Assembly: GCA_020829485.1 (NCBI GenBank)
Contig: JAIVFU010000151.1
Span: forward strand, 1-13,167
Source: Nostoc sp. CHAB 5834
GTDB lineage: Bacteria > Cyanobacteriota > Cyanobacteriia > Cyanobacteriales > Nostocaceae
Reading direction: 5' to 3'
Length of the DNA: 13,167 nucleotides
The position numbers and the translations under genes were made by a program. The notes beneath the pieces are model-generated. The model did not search any database. It worked only from the letters and a program-made list of their open reading frames with translations, and was not told the DNA's origin. This document shows, piece by piece, positions 1 to 6,785 of this stretch (position 1 is the stretch's first letter; each line of letters starts with the position of its first letter).

Positions 1-50
1 TGTTGCTCACTAGTCATTTCAACCCGGATACTTGAGATACGTCCTTGCAT
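1..50 (-). CDS. Possible 5' end of a minus-strand gene leaving the window (partial)
   Basis: Reading leftwards from an ATG at 50-48, the minus strand stays open for 16 codons to the window edge (MQGRISSIRVEMTSEQ). An in-frame stop lies three codons upstream, so this ATG would be the first possible start. A strong AGGAGG-like sequence (complement of 82-88) sits about 32 bases upstream, too far to serve this ATG. The fragment is too short to recognise a family. If real, it would be transcribed away from the cluster and would mark its left boundary. It could equally be a chance open stretch. Confidence 0.25.
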   Translation of the reverse strand, partial: MQGRISSIRVEMTSEQ

Positions 51-120
51 GTCTGATTTTTATACTACCCTACAAAAAATATCCTCCTCTATTTCCGACC
101 CTTTTTTGCGGTGACGTGTA

Positions 121-132
121 CTAAGTACTTAG
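121..132. repeat. Perfect 12-bp palindrome CTAAGTACTTAG
   Basis: CTAAGTACTTAG is identical to its own reverse complement. It lies in non-coding DNA about 70 bases upstream of the possible minus-strand start at 50. A dimeric transcription factor could bind such a site, but the sequence shows no other support for a regulatory role. Confidence 0.3.
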
Positions 133-200
133 ACGTTAATATACTCCATCATCTTATACTGTATTTTACTCAAGCAGGAACCGCTATAGGTATTGCAATT

Positions 201-221
201 TAACCTGCTGAATGCAGGTTA
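201..221. repeat. Small hairpin, 8-bp stem
   Basis: TAACCTGC (201-208) and GCAGGTTA (214-221) are perfect inverted repeats around a five-base loop, TGAAT. There is no T-run directly after it on either strand, so it is not a convincing intrinsic terminator. It lies in the gene-poor left edge between the possible minus-strand start and the decayed remnant at 286-573. Confidence 0.4.
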
Positions 222-285
222 TATACTTTTGTAAATATTTCATAGGAATTCGCGTAAAGCTATCTATTTGATACTGATAAATTAA

Positions 286-573
286 TATAGGTTCCTTACC
301 CTGAGGTTGAAACGAAGTGCTATGCACATTTATTGCATTGGTATTAACTTGTTACAAGCTCAAAACATTACAGAATATGGTAAGTTTATGCCGTGGTTAA
401 AACAGGAGTTTGGAATGGGAAAACTTCAGCTTTTGAATTTACAATTACTGTATTCTCCTGTTTATACTAAAACAATTAGATGTATAATATTATTTAAGCT
501 GATTTTTATATTTACAACAAAGAATTTTCTGGTATGTTATGATCAAGGTACAATAAAGATACTAGCGTGTTAG
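286..573 (+). pseudogene. Decayed remnant resembling a cyanobacterial DUF3102-type protein
   Basis: Translated from about 304, the frame reads LKRSAMHIYCIGINLL and, after a few residues, YGKFMPWLKQEFGMGK. From memory this follows a widespread family in filamentous cyanobacteria (DUF3102 type, pattern RRSAqdIxxIGxxLxxvKxxLxxGxFxxWLxxEFgws). The similarity stops near 425. The rest of the frame to the stop at 573 is AT-driven low-quality sequence, and the usual tail of the family (FMxVAExF) is absent. The N-terminal part before RSA is also missing: a stop lies at 283-285, and the only early start is a TTG at 307. I read it as a truncated relic rather than a working gene. The family assignment is recalled, not searched. 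Confidence 0.4.
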
Positions 574-601
574 CAACAAACGTTATTATTTTATTAAAAA
601 T

Positions 602-615
602 GCACTAAATAGTGC
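602..615. promoter_or_regulatory. Palindrome upstream of the CMD-MFS-GST operon (possible operator)
   Basis: GCACTA-AA-TAGTGC forms a perfect 6-bp inverted repeat around two A residues, 30 bases before the first gene of the operon. A weak -10-like TATATT follows at about 620-625. Its position in the leader of a detoxification/export operon suits an operator, but there is no direct evidence for a regulator, and none is encoded in the window. Confidence 0.3.
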
Positions 616-645
616 CTAGTATATTAATCATAGGAAAAAATTATA

Positions 646-1167
646 ATGCTAATGAATTTAGAAACTCAATCCATGTTGGAAGAAATTCAAAAGTCTTTTG
701 GTTTCGTTCCAAACGCACTTCAGTCTATGTCTGCGGAACCAGCACTGTTAAAAGCTTATGTAGACATTGAGGCACTATTACCACTTTGCAGTCTAACTCT
801 TATAGAGCAGGAACTAGTCATGTTAACTGTTTCTGTTGTAAATCAATGTGAATATTGCGTTGCTGCTCATAGCTTAACATCCAAAATTCTCAGTTCAGAA
901 CAAGTCGATTCTTTAAGGAGTCATCAGGTATTAGGTGACTTTAAATTACAGAGATTAAGAGAAGCTACTGAGCAAATAATACGTCAGCAAGGACACTTAT
1001 CTGAACAGCAACTATCGGAATTCCTCAATGCTGGATATAGTCGGTCACAGTTATTAGCCATTGTGCTGATAATTTCTTTTAAAACCATAGCCAACTACAG
1101 TAATAACATTAATGCTCCGGAGCTAGATCATGTATTTCTAAGCCAAAAATGGGAAATAACATCATGA
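646..1167 (+). CDS. AhpD-like / carboxymuconolactone decarboxylase family protein
   Basis: This 173-residue protein belongs to the AhpD/CMD superfamily of small helical, usually oligomeric cytoplasmic proteins. Members act as alkylhydroperoxidases through a CxxC thiol pair, or as decarboxylases. The diagnostic motif is present as C68-E-Y-C71-V-A-A-H75, so both redox cysteines and the proton-relay histidine are kept, which favours thiol-peroxidase chemistry over decarboxylation. The N-terminus (EEIQKSFGFVPNALQSMS) is typical of the peroxidase-related branch. AGGA at 632-635 lies 10 bases before the ATG at 646, which favours that start over the in-frame ATG at 652. Its stop codon overlaps the next start (ATGA), so it heads a translationally coupled operon with the transporter and the GST-like gene. 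Its role in the cluster is inferred: reducing peroxides made by the oxygenase step, or acting on an intermediate. Confidence 0.85.
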   Translation: MLMNLETQSMLEEIQKSFGFVPNALQSMSAEPALLKAYVDIEALLPLCSLTLIEQELVMLTVSVVNQCEYCVAAHSLTSKILSSEQVDSLRSHQVLGDFKLQRLREATEQIIRQQGHLSEQQLSEFLNAGYSRSQLLAIVLIISFKTIANYSNNINAPELDHVFLSQKWEITS

Positions 1168-2285
1168 TGCTGTGGCAAGCTAGGGTGTTAGGTTGCGGCA
1201 CTACATTTGTCGGTGTTGGTGTTACTCGTATGGCTTTTACACCATTAGCAGCTATGGCGGTCAGTCAAGGATTATGGCCAGCTAACGCGCCGAGTAAAAT
1301 TGGTGCATTTCTATTAATGGCTTATGCGTTTGGTGCCGTTATGACACCTTGGTTACTCAAAAAGCTAGGAACGACTTTATTATTAAAAGTAAGTTTATTT
1401 TTCATCAGCACAGGCTTAATTTTTGAAATTGCGTACAAAAATGTTGAATCATGGCTTGCAACTAGAAGTATTCTTGGTTTTTGTGGCGCATGTTTAATGG
1501 TTTGTGGGCCTAGTTTAGCCTTAAAATTTGGCACTCCTAGCGAACGCAATCAAACTCAATTGTGGACATTCATGGGTATAGGTTTAGGCGCTTGCGTTTC
1601 TGCCAGCTTGCTAGAGTTCCGCGCAGGATTAATAGTTATGCTTGTGCCAATCATGTTATTCTGCCTATTATTTTTTATATTAAGTGTGCTATGGTTAAAA
1701 TCGCCATTAAATGCAGAGACAACTTATAGAATATTTAGTGTACTGCCTCCTAAAGCCCTAATTATCGCTTACGCATTAGATGCAATTGCCTATATTCCTG
1801 CAACAGTTTACTTAAGCGATTATGTCAGTAATGAACTTGGTTTGCATATAGGAAACATCTTGTGGCAACTATTTGGTTTAGGTGCAATAATCGGCCCTTG
1901 GTTTGCAACTACATTATCAAAACAAATAGGTTCATCGGCTGCATTAAATCTCATCTATGTCTTCAAGACTTTTGCGTTATTAATACTTGCGTGGAGCCAA
2001 CAAGTTGAGTTATTAGCCATAGGTTCAATGATTACCGGTGTTTGCGTTCCGGCAATAGTTCTCTTAACCGCCGCAGAAATTCGTCGAACTCTTGAAGATA
2101 AGTATTTTTCATCCGCTTGGTCATTAGCAACCTTAGTTTTTGCATCTGCACAAGCTCTAGGTGCTATGGCTATGGCACTCTGTTTTCAATTAATTAAAAC
2201 CTATCAACCGATATTTTTAGGAGGAGCATTGTTGTTGTTTCCTGCCTGTTACCTTACCTTGCAATCTTCAAGAGGTAAATTATGA
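1164..2285 (+). CDS. MFS transporter, YbfB/YjiJ-like
   Basis: This is a strongly hydrophobic protein of about 373 residues with roughly 12 predicted membrane helices. It opens with a segment (GVGVTRMAFTPLAAMAV) resembling the GxGRFxYTPLLP signature of YbfB/YjiJ-family major facilitator proteins, and its length matches that family. A cytoplasmic loop of about 25 residues separates the two six-helix halves. I chose the ATG at 1164 because it overlaps the upstream stop as ATGA and has GGGA at 1150-1153 ten bases before it. An ATG at 1149 is also in frame but lacks a ribosome site. Substrates of this family are mostly unknown. Next to an NRPS cluster the simplest inference is export of the product or of a toxic intermediate across the inner membrane. 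It could instead be an unrelated permease. Confidence 0.85.
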   Translation: MMLWQARVLGCGTTFVGVGVTRMAFTPLAAMAVSQGLWPANAPSKIGAFLLMAYAFGAVMTPWLLKKLGTTLLLKVSLFFISTGLIFEIAYKNVESWLATRSILGFCGACLMVCGPSLALKFGTPSERNQTQLWTFMGIGLGACVSASLLEFRAGLIVMLVPIMLFCLLFFILSVLWLKSPLNAETTYRIFSVLPPKALIIAYALDAIAYIPATVYLSDYVSNELGLHIGNILWQLFGLGAIIGPWFATTLSKQIGSSAALNLIYVFKTFALLILAWSQQVELLAIGSMITGVCVPAIVLLTAAEIRRTLEDKYFSSAWSLATLVFASAQALGAMAMALCFQLIKTYQPIFLGGALLLFPACYLTLQSSRGKL

Positions 2286-2875
2286 AATTGTATTATTCAA
2301 CGACTTCACCGTATTCGCGCAAGGTTCTGATATTATGCCATGAATTGGAAATAGCAGATATGGTTGAAGTTGTCCAAGTTAACCCATTTGAAGACTCTTC
2401 ATCTTTGCGCGAAGTTAATCCTTTATCGAAAGTACCTACATTTGTCTTAGATAATGGTGAGCCTTTATATGACAGTTCAGTGATTGCAGAATATCTTCAA
2501 CGTCTTGTAAACAAACCAATATTATCATTGGCAGATTTTGTTTCTCAACAGCGTTTACATGCATTGGCAGATGGAATAATGGATGCAGCATTTTCTTTAG
2601 TAATGGAACAGCGTCGCCCAGAGGAACAGCGTTCTCCTTCTTGGCAACAGCGTTGGGAAGGTGCTATATCGCGTAGTATCACAGAATTTGAACAAAAATA
2701 TATTGATCATGCACAACAATGGCATATTGGCAGCATTGCAATCGCTTGTGCGTTGGATTATCTTGCTTTTCGCATCCGAGAAAATGACTGGAAAGAGCAG
2801 CATCCGAAGACAAAAGCTTGGTTTCAAGACAAAATTACTAAGTCAATCATGATCAAAACTGATCCAAGACAGTAA
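2282..2875 (+). CDS. Glutathione S-transferase-like protein
   Basis: This 197-residue cytosolic protein has GST architecture. The thioredoxin-like N-terminal domain (about 1-75) starts KLYYSTTSPYSRKV. S9, Y11 or S12 could stabilise the glutathione thiolate. A cis-proline follows (KVPTF, P52), and the glutathione gamma-glutamyl-binding D64-S65 pair sits in LYDSSVIAEYL. A shorter helical C-terminal domain follows, with the conserved-type segment ACALDYLAFR. The start overlaps the transporter stop (ATGA), with AGAGG at 2271-2275 six bases upstream, so the two are coupled. In a cluster expected to make thiazolines or N-oxidised amines, a GST could detoxify an electrophilic product or intermediate, or do a tailoring thiol addition. 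Neither is shown by the sequence. The C-terminus is slightly short for the family. Confidence 0.85.
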   Translation: MKLYYSTTSPYSRKVLILCHELEIADMVEVVQVNPFEDSSSLREVNPLSKVPTFVLDNGEPLYDSSVIAEYLQRLVNKPILSLADFVSQQRLHALADGIMDAAFSLVMEQRRPEEQRSPSWQQRWEGAISRSITEFEQKYIDHAQQWHIGSIAIACALDYLAFRIRENDWKEQHPKTKAWFQDKITKSIMIKTDPRQ

Positions 2876-3057
2876 ATAAATTACAGCAGATTGCAGATAA
2901 GTGAGGTATAAATTTTAAGCACAAAGCCATATATCAAGAAAGCTTCAACCCAGTTAACAGTTCCCAATTAAGAGTTACCTACTGCATATTCAAGGATACT
3001 TTCATTGCACCAACTTATTTCTTTGAATAATATATCTTCTTCAAAGTAGAAAATATT

Positions 3058-4581
3058 ATGACACAACGAATAATCTCTTCTCTATTATTGCAAGCAGCAG
3101 AAAATTGGCCAAACCGAGTTTATTTAGATGGGGAACGCTCCTATACATATACAGAAGCGATAATTTTTGTATATAAATTAGCGAAAAAATTAGAATCCCT
3201 TGGTATCAAGCGCTGGGATCGAGTCCTGATTTTTGCACAAAACAGAGTTGAAAACTTATTGACCTTATTTGCTGCCAATATAGTTGGCGCAATCGTAACT
3301 ATTGTCCATGAAGGCAGTAGTGACACCACACTAAAAAAAATTTGCAGCGATTTGGAACCGAAAGTGGTGTTTTTAGATAATACAACTATGTCACGGTCTG
3401 CATCTTTAACAAGCAACTACCAATTGCATATTGCAGATATTGGTGACTCGGATAACGGTACTACAGATAATATTTTAAAATATCTTGATAATATTGCCCT
3501 TAGAGCGGGAACTATTGATAGTGATCCAGCACTGATAATTTACACATCTGGGTCAACTGGCTCTCCGCGTGGAGTAGTACTCACACAAGATAATATACTT
3601 TTTGTGGTTGAGAAAATCCAGGCGCGATTGTCCTATTCTCTAAACGATTCTATTAGTTTATTTCTGCCTTTATCCTTTGATTATGGACTTTACCAAGCTT
3701 TTCTGGCTGCACAGGTTGGTGCCCGTCTTGTTGTAAGTAAATCTGATTTTGCTGGGGCTATGTTGGTTAGTACATTACGTCAAAAGAGTACAAGTGTACT
3801 TCCAGGCGTACCCAATCTTTTTGAATCTTTGCTGAGATTGTTAGAGCGACGGAAAGAAATTTTACCTGATATTCGTATTGTAACCAACACAGGTGCTCAT
3901 CTGACTCAGCAGCAGATTTTACGATTACAAAACACTCTACCAAATGCGTTGATCTATTCAATGTATGGGCTAACAGAATGTAAGCGCGTTTCAATTCTTA
4001 CTCCCAAAGAAGCCGAAAAACATCAAGGTTCTGTAGGACGAGCGTTAGATAATACTGATGCTTTTATTGTCAGCGATTCTGGGGGCATTCTACCACCAGG
4101 GGAAATCGGTGAACTGGTAGTGTGTGGCCGTCATGTTTCACTTGGATACTGGAAAGCACCTATAGAAACCGAGGCTCGTTTTAGAACTCATCCGTTAGGT
4201 ATAGGGCGAGCGCTTTATACGGGGGATGATTTTCAAATGGATCAAGAGGGATATCTATATTTTGTCGGTAGACGTGACGAACAAATAAAAAGACGTGGAT
4301 TTCGTATGCACCCTCTAGAAATAGAAACAGCGTCTATGGCTATTGACGGAGTTAAGAGTGCCGCAGTAGTACAACTAAGCGATCATCTAATATTATTTGT
4401 TGTTACTGAAGAAGCCAACATTACTGAAAATACAATCCTGTCAAAACTCAGTAACATACTTGAATCATACAAAATTCCTGATTCTGTGGAGATATTAGAG
4501 AAACTACCGAATACATCCAACGGCAAAGTTGATCGCCGAGCCTTAGAACACCGAGCTAGTAATAAGTTAATGTGCCTTTGA
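3058..4581 (+). CDS. Stand-alone AMP-forming amino-acid:ACP ligase (adenylation enzyme)
   Basis: This 507-residue ANL-superfamily enzyme would activate a carboxylic acid with ATP and pass it to a carrier-protein thiol. Core motifs are intact: P-loop YTSGSTGSPRG (162-172), FDYGLY (207-212) with the amino-group-binding aspartate position D208, YGLTE (303-307), YTGDD (387-391), the hinge GRRDEQIKRRGFR, and the catalytic lysine K490 in NGKVDRRAL. The closest patterns I recall are the ligases of exosortase-A loci and the stand-alone aminoacyl-ACP ligases BtrJ and VinN. Directly after YGLTE-C come K309-R310. In VinN a Lys-Arg pair at this place is, as I recall, what holds the side-chain carboxylate of methylaspartate, which points to an acidic amino acid substrate (Asp, Glu or a relative). 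The decarboxylase and ACP that follow fit this. No clear ribosome site precedes the ATG. A 182-base gap before it suggests its own promoter. Confidence 0.85.
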   Translation: MTQRIISSLLLQAAENWPNRVYLDGERSYTYTEAIIFVYKLAKKLESLGIKRWDRVLIFAQNRVENLLTLFAANIVGAIVTIVHEGSSDTTLKKICSDLEPKVVFLDNTTMSRSASLTSNYQLHIADIGDSDNGTTDNILKYLDNIALRAGTIDSDPALIIYTSGSTGSPRGVVLTQDNILFVVEKIQARLSYSLNDSISLFLPLSFDYGLYQAFLAAQVGARLVVSKSDFAGAMLVSTLRQKSTSVLPGVPNLFESLLRLLERRKEILPDIRIVTNTGAHLTQQQILRLQNTLPNALIYSMYGLTECKRVSILTPKEAEKHQGSVGRALDNTDAFIVSDSGGILPPGEIGELVVCGRHVSLGYWKAPIETEARFRTHPLGIGRALYTGDDFQMDQEGYLYFVGRRDEQIKRRGFRMHPLEIETASMAIDGVKSAAVVQLSDHLILFVVTEEANITENTILSKLSNILESYKIPDSVEILEKLPNTSNGKVDRRALEHRASNKLMCL

Positions 4582-4644
4582 GTAGCAATAACGGCATTTC
4601 CATCTTTTTTGATTTTTTTCTGTAATTTAATCATAATCGCACCA

Positions 4645-5937
4645 ATGCAAGACATTTTCAAGAATTGGCGTTCGCTTGTTGAAGAATTTGGTTCACCTCT
4701 TTATGTATACGATCTAGACATTGTTGATCAACGTATTCAAGAGCTAAAGCAGGTTTTACCGAGTAACTCAAAACTATTTTACTCACTTAAAGCTAATCCT
4801 TTACCAGCGATCGCTAAAGCGGCTGCAACCGCCGGGGCTAATCTGGAGGTATCGTCAGTCAATGAACTAAAAGTTGCGTGTAATTTAAATTTTCCAATGC
4901 AGAAAATACTTTACACTGGGCCTGGAAAAACCAATGCTGAAATTCAGACAGCAATTGAAGCAGGCGTAAATACTTTTTCAGTGGAGTCATGGGCAGACCT
5001 TGCTTGTATCGAAAACAATGCCCAAAGATATGAGCAAAAAATCCGTTTATTGTTAAGAGTGAATCCTGTTACTCCCTTACAAGGTGGACTAGCTATGAGT
5101 GGTGCGCCTACACAGTTTGGTTTTGAAGAAAGTGTTCTCCTTGAAGGTTCTGAAAAACTCAATCAACTAAGTTCTTGGGTTGAGCTTGTTGGCTATCATA
5201 TTTATTATGGAACACAACTTGATAGTGAAGATACAATCGTAGAAGCAGTATCTATAGCTATTGATTGTGTTGAGAGACTGACAAGCAAACTGGGATTCAC
5301 ACCTCAAATTATTGACCTTGGTGGAGGCTTCCCTTGGCCGTTTGCTAATCAAAATCAAAGTGTATCACTATGCAATATGCGAAACCGTTTGGATAAAATT
5401 TTATCTCAACGTCAGCATAGTGTAGCCGCTGAAATATGGTTTGAATCAGGACGCTATATTACTGCTTCGAGTGGTACCTTGATTGCTACTGTTCTTGATA
5501 TTAAAGATGCAAAAAATAATTCTCGCTTCGTAGTTCTAGATACTGGAATTAATCACTTAGGAGGAATGTCGGGACTTAGACGAATCCCGCGCGGTTATGT
5601 TTTCATCCACAACATTTCGGCTGAAAAAGATTCTATCGAAACCGACACATTTAAGCATGAACGGCTTTCGGTTGTTGGGCCATTATGCAGTCCTCTAGAT
5701 TGTTTAACCCCAAATACAGATATCTCGTTTTCAGTTAATATCGGTGACATTGTTGCCATCCCTAATGTTGGTGCTTATGGACTCACAGCAAGTTTAGTCG
5801 CTTTTTTAAGCCGTCCTGCACCAATTGAAATTGCCTTGCGTGGCGGAAATGTCGTCGAACTTTATACGCTCAGGACTGGTCATGAACGCATAAAAATACC
5901 AAAAAAGAGCGAAGAAAATAATAGGAGTTGTATATAA
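4645..5937 (+). CDS. Fold-type III PLP-dependent decarboxylase, probably acting on an aminoacyl-ACP
   Basis: This 430-residue enzyme is of the diaminopimelate/ornithine decarboxylase (alanine-racemase-fold) group. It shows the PLP Schiff-base lysine K49 in YSLKANP, the phosphate-binding glycines G226-G228 in DLGGGFP, ESGR (267-270), the catalytic cysteine C348 in GPLCSPLD and Y378 in GAYGLTAS. The last two blocks resemble decarboxylases paired with a ligase and an ACP (exosortase-A loci, BtrK, VinO) more than housekeeping LysA. In BtrK and VinO the substrate is an acidic amino acid already thioester-linked to an ACP, and alpha-decarboxylation yields GABA-ACP or a beta-aminoacyl-ACP. I infer the same here. 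The frame is open from a TTG at 4609, but the ATG at 4645 is preferred: the extra residues are hydrophobic junk and the fold begins at MQDIFKNW. It starts 63 bases after the ligase stop. Confidence 0.85.
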   Translation: MQDIFKNWRSLVEEFGSPLYVYDLDIVDQRIQELKQVLPSNSKLFYSLKANPLPAIAKAAATAGANLEVSSVNELKVACNLNFPMQKILYTGPGKTNAEIQTAIEAGVNTFSVESWADLACIENNAQRYEQKIRLLLRVNPVTPLQGGLAMSGAPTQFGFEESVLLEGSEKLNQLSSWVELVGYHIYYGTQLDSEDTIVEAVSIAIDCVERLTSKLGFTPQIIDLGGGFPWPFANQNQSVSLCNMRNRLDKILSQRQHSVAAEIWFESGRYITASSGTLIATVLDIKDAKNNSRFVVLDTGINHLGGMSGLRRIPRGYVFIHNISAEKDSIETDTFKHERLSVVGPLCSPLDCLTPNTDISFSVNIGDIVAIPNVGAYGLTASLVAFLSRPAPIEIALRGGNVVELYTLRTGHERIKIPKKSEENNRSCI

Positions 5938-6110
5938 GATAATACGCTTGGTAAGCATTTTTATCTTCTCTGTTTATTCTATGCCTCTACGGTTCATAAA
6001 AAAATGATTTTAGATAAAGAGTTGTATCCTTAATACAAGCGTATTGACATATAAGACTCCTGTCTGATTTCTGAACAATATTTCAGATAAAACGGGCTTT
6101 TATATCTCAT
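5938..6110. repeat. Non-coding spacer with a 10-bp inverted repeat 105 bp across
   Basis: AATACGCTTG at 5941-5950 recurs as its reverse complement CAAGCGTATT at 6036-6045, bracketing 105 bases of AT-rich DNA. A second small inverted repeat, TCTGAA (6070-6075) with TTCAGA (6082-6087), follows. TTGACA at 6044-6049 looks like a -35 box, but I see no well-spaced -10. The bracketed segment could be a degenerate mini-element or a transcript-folding region between the decarboxylase and ACP genes. No gene is visible. Confidence 0.35.
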
Positions 6111-6204
6111 AGGACTTAATTACGCACAGGTTATGGAAAATTGAACCACAAAGGCACAGAGAACAGGAGAAATAAGAATTTAAGAGATATTTTGTGTAAG
6201 TCCT
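6111..6204. mobile_element. MITE-like element 1, upstream of the ACP gene
   Basis: The left end AGGACTTAATTACGCACA (6111-6128) and the right end TGTGTAAGTCCT (6193-6204) are inverted relative to one another, apart from an ATT insertion and one extra base in the left arm. Between them lies a stretch beginning TTGAACCACAAAGGCACAG, a sequence I recall as common in filamentous cyanobacterial intergenic DNA. It contains no coding capacity. It ends only 29 bases before the ACP ribosome site, so it forms the leader of that gene. The same type of end recurs at 6613 and 12914. Confidence 0.5.
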
Positions 6205-6245
6205 GTATCAAAATGGTTTCAAAAATAAAATCGGAGTACTAGAGT

Positions 6246-6497
6246 ATGAATACTACACTTGAAAGGCTGAAAGTATGTATGGTTGAACATTTAAAGTTTG
6301 TTCAATCTGTCGAGAATATTAATGATGACGCTGAACTAACCCGTTTAGGGCTAGATTCAATGGCTGCAATCAATTTGATGATAGATATTGAAGATGAGTT
6401 TGGTATTACCTTTCCAGATGCTTTACTAACTCCTGAAACCTTCCGAACACCTATGACATTGAGTTCTGCCATTCAAGAAATCGTTGGAGGCGTTTAA
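6246..6497 (+). CDS. Discrete acyl/aminoacyl carrier protein
   Basis: This 83-residue acidic carrier protein has the 4'-phosphopantetheine attachment serine S38 in the motif LGLDSMAAINLM, followed by the usual helix-II acidic stretch (IDIEDEFGI) that docks partner enzymes. GGAG at 6233-6236 lies nine bases upstream of the ATG, the best ribosome site in the core region. It sits downstream of the ligase and decarboxylase and just before the NRPS, matching the BtrI and VinL type of carrier: loaded with an amino acid, processed while attached, then used as donor. It could instead carry a fatty or other acyl group. No phosphopantetheinyl transferase is encoded in the window, so activation would rely on a host enzyme elsewhere. 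Confidence 0.9.
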   Translation: MNTTLERLKVCMVEHLKFVQSVENINDDAELTRLGLDSMAAINLMIDIEDEFGITFPDALLTPETFRTPMTLSSAIQEIVGGV

Positions 6498-6536
6498 AAA
6501 ATAGTTAGTTATTATATAACTCTATCTTGCAGCATT

Positions 6537-6579
6537 TTTCTACAAAATAATATTTTAAAAATCAATTATTTTGTAGAAA
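6537..6579. repeat. 15-bp perfect inverted repeat after the ACP gene
   Basis: TTTCTACAAAATAAT (6537-6551) pairs perfectly with ATTATTTTGTAGAAA (6565-6579) across a 13-base loop, 40 bases after the ACP stop. The stem is AT-rich and is not followed by a T-run on the + strand, so it is not a classical terminator. It could slow or end part of the transcription, or protect the 3' end of the ACP message and set a high ACP:NRPS ratio. It could also be a palindromic relic. Confidence 0.6.
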
Positions 6580-6612
6580 GGTCTTAATCAAATGCAGCTT
6601 ATAAACAGACAC

Positions 6613-6733
6613 AGGACTTATGCAAAAGATAAAAAGAGTAGCGCTAATACCCTGCGGTAATATGCTTTGCGTCTACATGAATTACCGCTATCCAAGAATA
6701 AGGTTTTAAGCTACATATTGCGTAATTACTGAG
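6613..6733. mobile_element. Degenerate MITE-like element 2, upstream of the NRPS gene
   Basis: AGGACTTATGCAAAA at 6613-6627 matches the left end seen at 12914. TTGCGTAATTA near 6718-6728 resembles the complement of the left end of element 1, though the outermost bases differ. Inside, GCGGTAAT (6654-6661) and ATTACCGC (6681-6688) form an inner inverted repeat, a layout like the inner palindrome of the copy at 12914. No coding capacity is seen. It ends about 50 bases before the NRPS start. Boundaries are uncertain because the copy has decayed. Confidence 0.4.
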
Positions 6734-6785
6734 ACAATTTATATTTATAACAATTCAAGCATCCTCTTATTCTGCGGGCATTACA

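Noticed and set aside
307..573. Functional 88-residue protein
   Set aside because: It starts with TTG without a ribosome site, similarity to any family ends near 425, and the tail is AT-rich low-complexity sequence.
1322..1549. Minus-strand frame opposite the transporter gene
   Set aside because: It is a shadow of a well-supported membrane-protein gene with no ribosome site or recognisable content. The same applies to the other antisense frames across the window.
2876..3057. Small gene or structured RNA in the gap before the ligase
   Set aside because: I see only short frames without ribosome sites and no strong hairpin. It probably holds a promoter that I cannot place.
4609..4644. Extended start (TTG) adding 12 residues to the decarboxylase
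   Set aside because: The added residues (IFFCNLIIIAP) come from T-rich spacer, no ribosome site precedes the TTG, and the fold begins naturally at the ATG at 4645.
4645..5937. Housekeeping diaminopimelate decarboxylase (LysA)
   Set aside because: The motifs are shared, but the GPLCSPLD and GAYGLTAS blocks and the ligase/ACP neighbours fit carrier-linked decarboxylases better. This remains a judgement from context.
6044..6083. Sigma-70 type promoter with TTGACA at 6044
   Set aside because: No good -10 hexamer lies 16-18 bases downstream; AATATT at 6078 is too far.
6537..6579. Classical rho-independent terminator
   Set aside because: The stem is AT-rich and no T-run follows on the + strand, so I list it only as an inverted repeat.
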